Assembly: GCF_013359865.1 (NCBI RefSeq)
Contig: NZ_JABMCE010000084.1
Span: 62,001-126,000 of the forward strand
Reading direction: 5' to 3'
Origin: Curtobacterium pusillum
GTDB taxonomy: Bacteria; Actinomycetota; Actinomycetes; Actinomycetales; Microbacteriaceae
Length of the DNA: 64,000 nucleotides
In this document: positions 60,832-64,000 of the stretch, one piece after another
Position numbering within the stretch: position 1 is the first letter of the stretch
How the letters are laid out: every line of letters begins with the position of its first letter
The notes under the pieces: model-generated
Database searches by the model: none
The model's input: the letters and a program-made list of their open reading frames with translations, nothing else
What the model was told of the DNA's origin: nothing
Made by a program: the position numbers and the translations under genes

Positions 60832-62024
60832 CAGGCTGCTGCCAGCGCGGGGTCGAGGACCACCTTCACGCAGCCGTCCTGCTTCTTCTGGAACACCGAG
60901 TACATGTGCGGCGCGTCCTCCAGCGAGACCCGGTGGGTGGTGAGGTCGAGCGTCCCGAGCGGGTCCGACGGGTCCTGCACGAGCGGCATGATGTCGTCGA
61001 TCCAGCGCTTCACGTTGCACTGGCCCTCGCGCACCGTGATCTGCTTGTCGAACAGTTTCATCATCGGCATCGGATCGGCCATCCCGCCGTAGACGCCGCT
61101 GAGCGACACGGTCCCACCACGGCGCACGAGGTCGATCGCCGCGTGCACGGCCGCGAGCCGGTCGACACCCGCGGTCTCGATCGCCTTCTGCGCGAGCTTG
61201 TCCGGCAGCAGACCGGCGGCCCGCTGGGCGAACCCCGCCGCCGGGTTCCCGTGCGCCTCCATGCCGACGGCGTCGACGACCGCGTCCGGACCGCGGCCGT
61301 CGGTGAGGTCGACGAGCTGCGGCACGACGTCCTTCGTCAGGTCGAACACTTCGGCGCCGTGCTTCGCGCCCAGGTCCCGACGGACCTGCTCGGGGTCGAC
61401 GGCGAGCACCCGGTAGCCCAGGCGCGCCCCGATCCGCGCGGCGAACTGCCCGACCGGACCGAGCCCGAGCACCGCCAGCGTGCCGCCCTCGGGCACGTCG
61501 GCGTACTGCACGGCCTGCCACGCGGTGGGCAGGATGTCGCTGAGGAACAACCAGCGGTCGTCCGGCGTCCCGTCGTCCGGGACCACGATCGGGCCGTAGT
61601 CGGCGTGCGGCACGCGGAGGTACTCGGCCTGCCCGCCGGGGACCTGGCCGTACATCTTCGTGTAGCCGAACAGCGAGGCGCCGGTGCCGTACTCCGTCAC
61701 CTGGGTCGTCTCGCACTGGGACTGGAGCCCGCGCCGGCACATCCAGCAGTGCCCGCAGGAGATGTTGAACGGGATGACGACCCGGTCGCCCACCTTCAGG
61801 TTCGTGACGCCGGAGCCGACCTCCTCGACGATGCCCATCGGTTCGTGCCCGAGCACGTCGCCCTTGTCGATGTACGGGCCGAGCACCCGGTAGAGGTGCA
61901 GGTCGGAGCCGCAGATCGCCGTGGAGGTGATCCGCACGATCGCGTCGGTCGGCTCTTGGACCGTCGGGTCGGGGACGGTCTCGACGGACACCTTCTCGGT
62001 GCCTTGCCAGGTCAGTGCGCGCAC
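60831..62024 (-). CDS. Zinc-dependent alcohol dehydrogenase (formaldehyde dehydrogenase-like)
   Basis: 397 residues from GTG 62024. Catalytic zinc ligands in ICGSDLHLYR and GHEPMG; structural zinc in SCGHCWMCRRGLQSQCE (four Cys); coenzyme motif VLGLGPVGQFAARIGARLG with Asp in AVDPEQ, favouring NAD. Long-chain form with an inserted region around SLSGVYGGMADPMPMMKLFDKQI, resembling glutathione-independent or mycothiol-related formaldehyde dehydrogenases. It is the first gene of a two-gene unit with the epimerase. Confidence 0.92.
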   Translation of the reverse strand: MRALTWQGTEKVSVETVPDPTVQEPTDAIVRITSTAICGSDLHLYRVLGPYIDKGDVLGHEPMGIVEEVGSGVTNLKVGDRVVIPFNISCGHCWMCRRGLQSQCETTQVTEYGTGASLFGYTKMYGQVPGGQAEYLRVPHADYGPIVVPDDGTPDDRWLFLSDILPTAWQAVQYADVPEGGTLAVLGLGPVGQFAARIGARLGYRVLAVDPEQVRRDLGAKHGAEVFDLTKDVVPQLVDLTDGRGPDAVVDAVGMEAHGNPAAGFAQRAAGLLPDKLAQKAIETAGVDRLAAVHAAIDLVRRGGTVSLSGVYGGMADPMPMMKLFDKQITVREGQCNVKRWIDDIMPLVQDPSDPLGTLDLTTHRVSLEDAPHMYSVFQKKQDGCVKVVLDPALAAA

Positions 62025-62166
62025 GTTGCGTTCCTCTCGTGGTCGCTTCGGGCCGCACTGGAGGCGCGGCTCGTCTCCCCACGTCGGTACCCGCCCGCCC
62101 CGTGGTGCGTTCCCAGCCCCGTCCGCTGCGCGCGCTCCCTGACGGACGACCGCCGTCCCTCCGGTC

Positions 62167-63060
62167 TCAGACGACGGGGTCGACGAGGACCGCCCGCAGC
62201 ACGGCCTCGTGCTCGACGCGGTCGCCCGGTCCCGCGCTGCCGGCGAGCATGATGAGCGACTTCCAGAGCGCCCAGCCCCGAGCCCGCGCCCAGGTGTCGC
62301 GATCGAGTCCGGCGGCGTCGCGGAACACCCGCCGCGCCTCCTCGTCGAGGAACGTCCAGGCGAGCACGAGGTCGCACGCCGGATCCCCCACCCCGCACGT
62401 CCCGAAGTCGATCAGCGCGGCGAGCCGGCCCGCGTCGTCGACGAGCAGGTTCCCGGGCGCGACGTCGCCGTGGAACCAGACGCCCGGACCGTCCCACGCC
62501 GTCGCGGTGGCCTCGTCCCAGACCCGCACGCAGGCACCGTGATCGACGGCGTCGCCGAGCGTGTCGAGCGCCGCGACCACCTCGGACGCGTAGTACGACG
62601 GGTGTGCTCCCCGGTGGAACGAGTGCGCTCCGGCGACCGGGCCGTCCCCCGCGGGGATCGCCCGCAGCTGCCGCAGCACCGTGCCGACGTCCGCGGCGAA
62701 GGCCCGTCGGTCCAGGGCGACCGCACGGAGCGCGACCGTGCCGTCGAGCCACCGACGGACCGACCACGGGAACGGGTACCCGTCGGCCGGGACGCCGAGG
62801 CCGACCGGTTCCGGCACCGCGACCTCGAGCTGCGGTGCGAGGTACGGCAGGACCCGCTGCTCCTTCTCGACCGCGGGCACGTACCCCGCGGCGCTCGGCA
62901 GTCGCACGGACAACTCGCTGCCGAGTCGGTAGGTGCGGTTGTCCCAGCCCTGCGGATCGACCTCGTGCACGGGCAGGCCGGCCCAGTGCGGGAACTGTGC
63001 GGCCACGAGCCGTTCCACGAGCTCGGCATCGATGCGGGGTCGGGGCACGTCGATGCGCAT
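62167..63060 (-). CDS. Aminoglycoside phosphotransferase-fold kinase (APH)
   Basis: 297 residues. Kinase motifs: VWFHGDVAPGNLLVDDAG (HGDxxxxN catalytic loop) and AALIDFGTCGVGDPACDLVLAW (DFG-like with GDPAxDL). The N-lobe includes TYRLGSELSVRLPSAAGYVPAVEKEQRVL. Close to the MPH/APH families, but substrate and any resistance role are unproven. Not in an operon with neighbours. Confidence 0.9.
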   Translation of the reverse strand: MRIDVPRPRIDAELVERLVAAQFPHWAGLPVHEVDPQGWDNRTYRLGSELSVRLPSAAGYVPAVEKEQRVLPYLAPQLEVAVPEPVGLGVPADGYPFPWSVRRWLDGTVALRAVALDRRAFAADVGTVLRQLRAIPAGDGPVAGAHSFHRGAHPSYYASEVVAALDTLGDAVDHGACVRVWDEATATAWDGPGVWFHGDVAPGNLLVDDAGRLAALIDFGTCGVGDPACDLVLAWTFLDEEARRVFRDAAGLDRDTWARARGWALWKSLIMLAGSAGPGDRVEHEAVLRAVLVDPVV

Positions 63061-63105
63061 GCCCCCAAGCTAGGCGGTTCGGCCGGTCGGTTCGCCGGCC
63101 CTGAC

Positions 63106-63756
63106 TCAGCCGCGCAGCCGGTCCCGCTCCGACTGCGGCAGGTGCTCGGTCGCGGTCGCGCGCGCCGCCGGCGTCAGGAAGCGCCCGCTCCGCTCGAGGA
63201 ACGCCACGAGCGCCGACTCCGACGCCCGTTTCCCGGTCTCCCGCAGCACCCAGCCGAGCGCCGACTGCACCGTGTCGCTGCGCTCCCGCACGAGCCGTCC
63301 CGCGATGCCGAGCGGCACCTCCGCGTCACCCTGCTTCGCGAACGCCAGGGTCGCCACGACCGCGATCCGACGGACCATCGCCACGTCGGACTTCACGAGC
63401 GCGAACAGCGGGCCGGTCGAGCCGCCGACGAGCGGTGCTCCGACGAGCTCCTCCGCGCCGAGGTCGACCAGGACGGTGTCGTCGAACCGTTCCGCCTTCG
63501 CCGCGGCCAGGTACTCGTCGGTCAGCTCCGGGTCCGGCCGCTCTCGCATCTCCTGCACGAGCAGCAGCACCGCGACGAGTCGGGCCCCCGCGTCCTCGCT
63601 CCACAGGAGCGCCGACCGCTCACCGTCGTCGAGGCCCGCGAAATGCCGCGCGACCCTTCGGGCCGCCGCGACGTCGCCGGGCGTCCGTGCGAACGCCGCG
63701 AGCACGGCCTCCGCATCGGCGGGGTTCCGCCCGGCACCGGCCTGGAGGCGCGTCAC
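63106..63756 (-). CDS. HEAT-repeat DNA alkylation repair-like protein (AlkD type)
   Basis: 216 residues from GTG 63756. Helical repeats such as ARLVAVLLLVQEMRERPDPELTDEYLAA, AMVRRIAVVATLAFAKQGD and SDTVQSALGWVLRETGKR fit the AlkD HEAT-like glycosylase family: paired helices with Trp near the C-terminus and a conserved Arg-containing ERSGRFLTPAARA end. AlkD removes alkylated bases from DNA. GTG 63756 overlaps the TauE-like gene stop by four bases (GTGA). Confidence 0.85.
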   Translation of the reverse strand: MTRLQAGAGRNPADAEAVLAAFARTPGDVAAARRVARHFAGLDDGERSALLWSEDAGARLVAVLLLVQEMRERPDPELTDEYLAAAKAERFDDTVLVDLGAEELVGAPLVGGSTGPLFALVKSDVAMVRRIAVVATLAFAKQGDAEVPLGIAGRLVRERSDTVQSALGWVLRETGKRASESALVAFLERSGRFLTPAARATATEHLPQSERDRLRG

Positions 63757-64000
63757 GCGACCTCCCCGTCCGCTGCCTCGCCCCGGGGCACCGCCCGGCG
63801 ACCGCGCCGCAGGACGATGACCGCGACGACCACGAGGAACGCGGCGAACAGCCAGGTGCCCACCCTCGGGTCGAGGAGACGGGCGATCCACGCGCCTCCC
63901 GGCGAGCAGATCGCGGCCGTGATGCCGACCGTCAGACCGACCCGCACTTCCGCCGCGCGCCGACGGAGGTTCGCCGCCGTGCCGGACACCGACGTCGGCA
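63753..64000 (-). CDS. TauE/SafE-family membrane permease, 3' part (cut by window edge)
   Basis: Only the last about 82 codons are inside the window; the reading frame stays open to the edge with TSVSGTAANLRR preceding AEVRVGLTVGITAAICSPGG, WIARLLDPRVGTWLFAAFLVVVAVIVLRRGRR and a short acidic tail. This matches the C-terminal half of a TauE/SafE (TSUP) permease, which exports sulfite or organic sulfonates. It overlaps the AlkD-like gene by four bases. The start lies outside the window. Confidence 0.8.
   Translation of the reverse strand, partial: PTSVSGTAANLRRRAAEVRVGLTVGITAAICSPGGAWIARLLDPRVGTWLFAAFLVVVAVIVLRRGRRAVPRGEAADGEVA

Noticed and set aside
58063..61092. A 1009-codon plus-strand open frame
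   Set aside because: It overlaps the FAD reductase in another frame and then runs antisense to four recognisable genes, with no motif of its own.
62167..63060. Aminoglycoside resistance gene
   Set aside because: The APH fold is shared by many kinases of other substrates; nothing in the sequence or neighbours points to antibiotic resistance.

Overview
The window is high-GC (about 70% or more), densely coded DNA from an actinobacterium. The strong G/C third-position bias, frequent GTG starts, ATGA/GTGA stop-start couplings, a three-domain LigD with Ku, an LAXTG sortase signal and several DUF families typical of Microbacteriaceae fit a Curtobacterium-like genome. No rRNA, recognisable tRNA, CRISPR array, insertion sequence or prophage was seen. 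About 69 protein genes are called, and most of the DNA outside them consists of hairpins and short regulatory palindromes.

Layout. 1-13 kb: a LysR regulator; an ECF sigma factor with an overlapping membrane protein; a membrane-protein/MFS operon; a large LAXTG-anchored surface protein with lectin-like and DUF11 domains; a redox and stress block (FMN reductase, MarR, Dps, SDR, FAD reductase); an alpha/beta hydrolase and an SMP-30 lactonase. 13-17 kb: a DUF3800 protein followed by a structured RNA candidate, a DUF1206 protein, and an rtcB-DUF6226 pair. 17-26 kb: a GH15 glucosidase, a cation exchanger, a DUF1992 protein, a secreted protein, a phosphoketolase, an FAH-family enzyme and a TIM-barrel isomerase. 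26-31 kb: an NHEJ cluster of ligD-SDR divergent from ku. 31-45 kb: assorted membrane, hydrolase, regulator and efflux genes, the first nucleoside-salvage operon (LacI controlled), a TetR-DHA2 efflux pair, a MarR-MBL pair and a three-gene DUF3618/holin-like envelope operon.

45-56 kb: a second nucleoside-salvage operon built from the same three enzyme types but controlled by a GntR regulator, then a coupled five-gene sugar operon (binding protein, two permeases, an S51 peptidase, a debranching enzyme) with a divergent LacI gene and no ATPase gene. 57-64 kb: a divergent XRE-cupin / thioredoxin-reductase-like pair, an epimerase-alcohol dehydrogenase pair, an APH-fold kinase, an AlkD-like protein and the 3' end of a TauE/SafE-family gene cut by the window edge.

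The most notable points are: (1) a scattered palindromic element around ACTGGAGGCGCGG that forms perfect stems of up to 27 bp between genes and once lies inside a permease reading frame; (2) two reshuffled nucleoside-salvage operons under unrelated regulators, each with a clear candidate operator; (3) an RNA-like structure directly behind a DUF3800 gene; (4) a possible 35-residue gene flanked by hairpins upstream of rtcB; (5) an S51 peptidase translationally coupled into a sugar-uptake operon.
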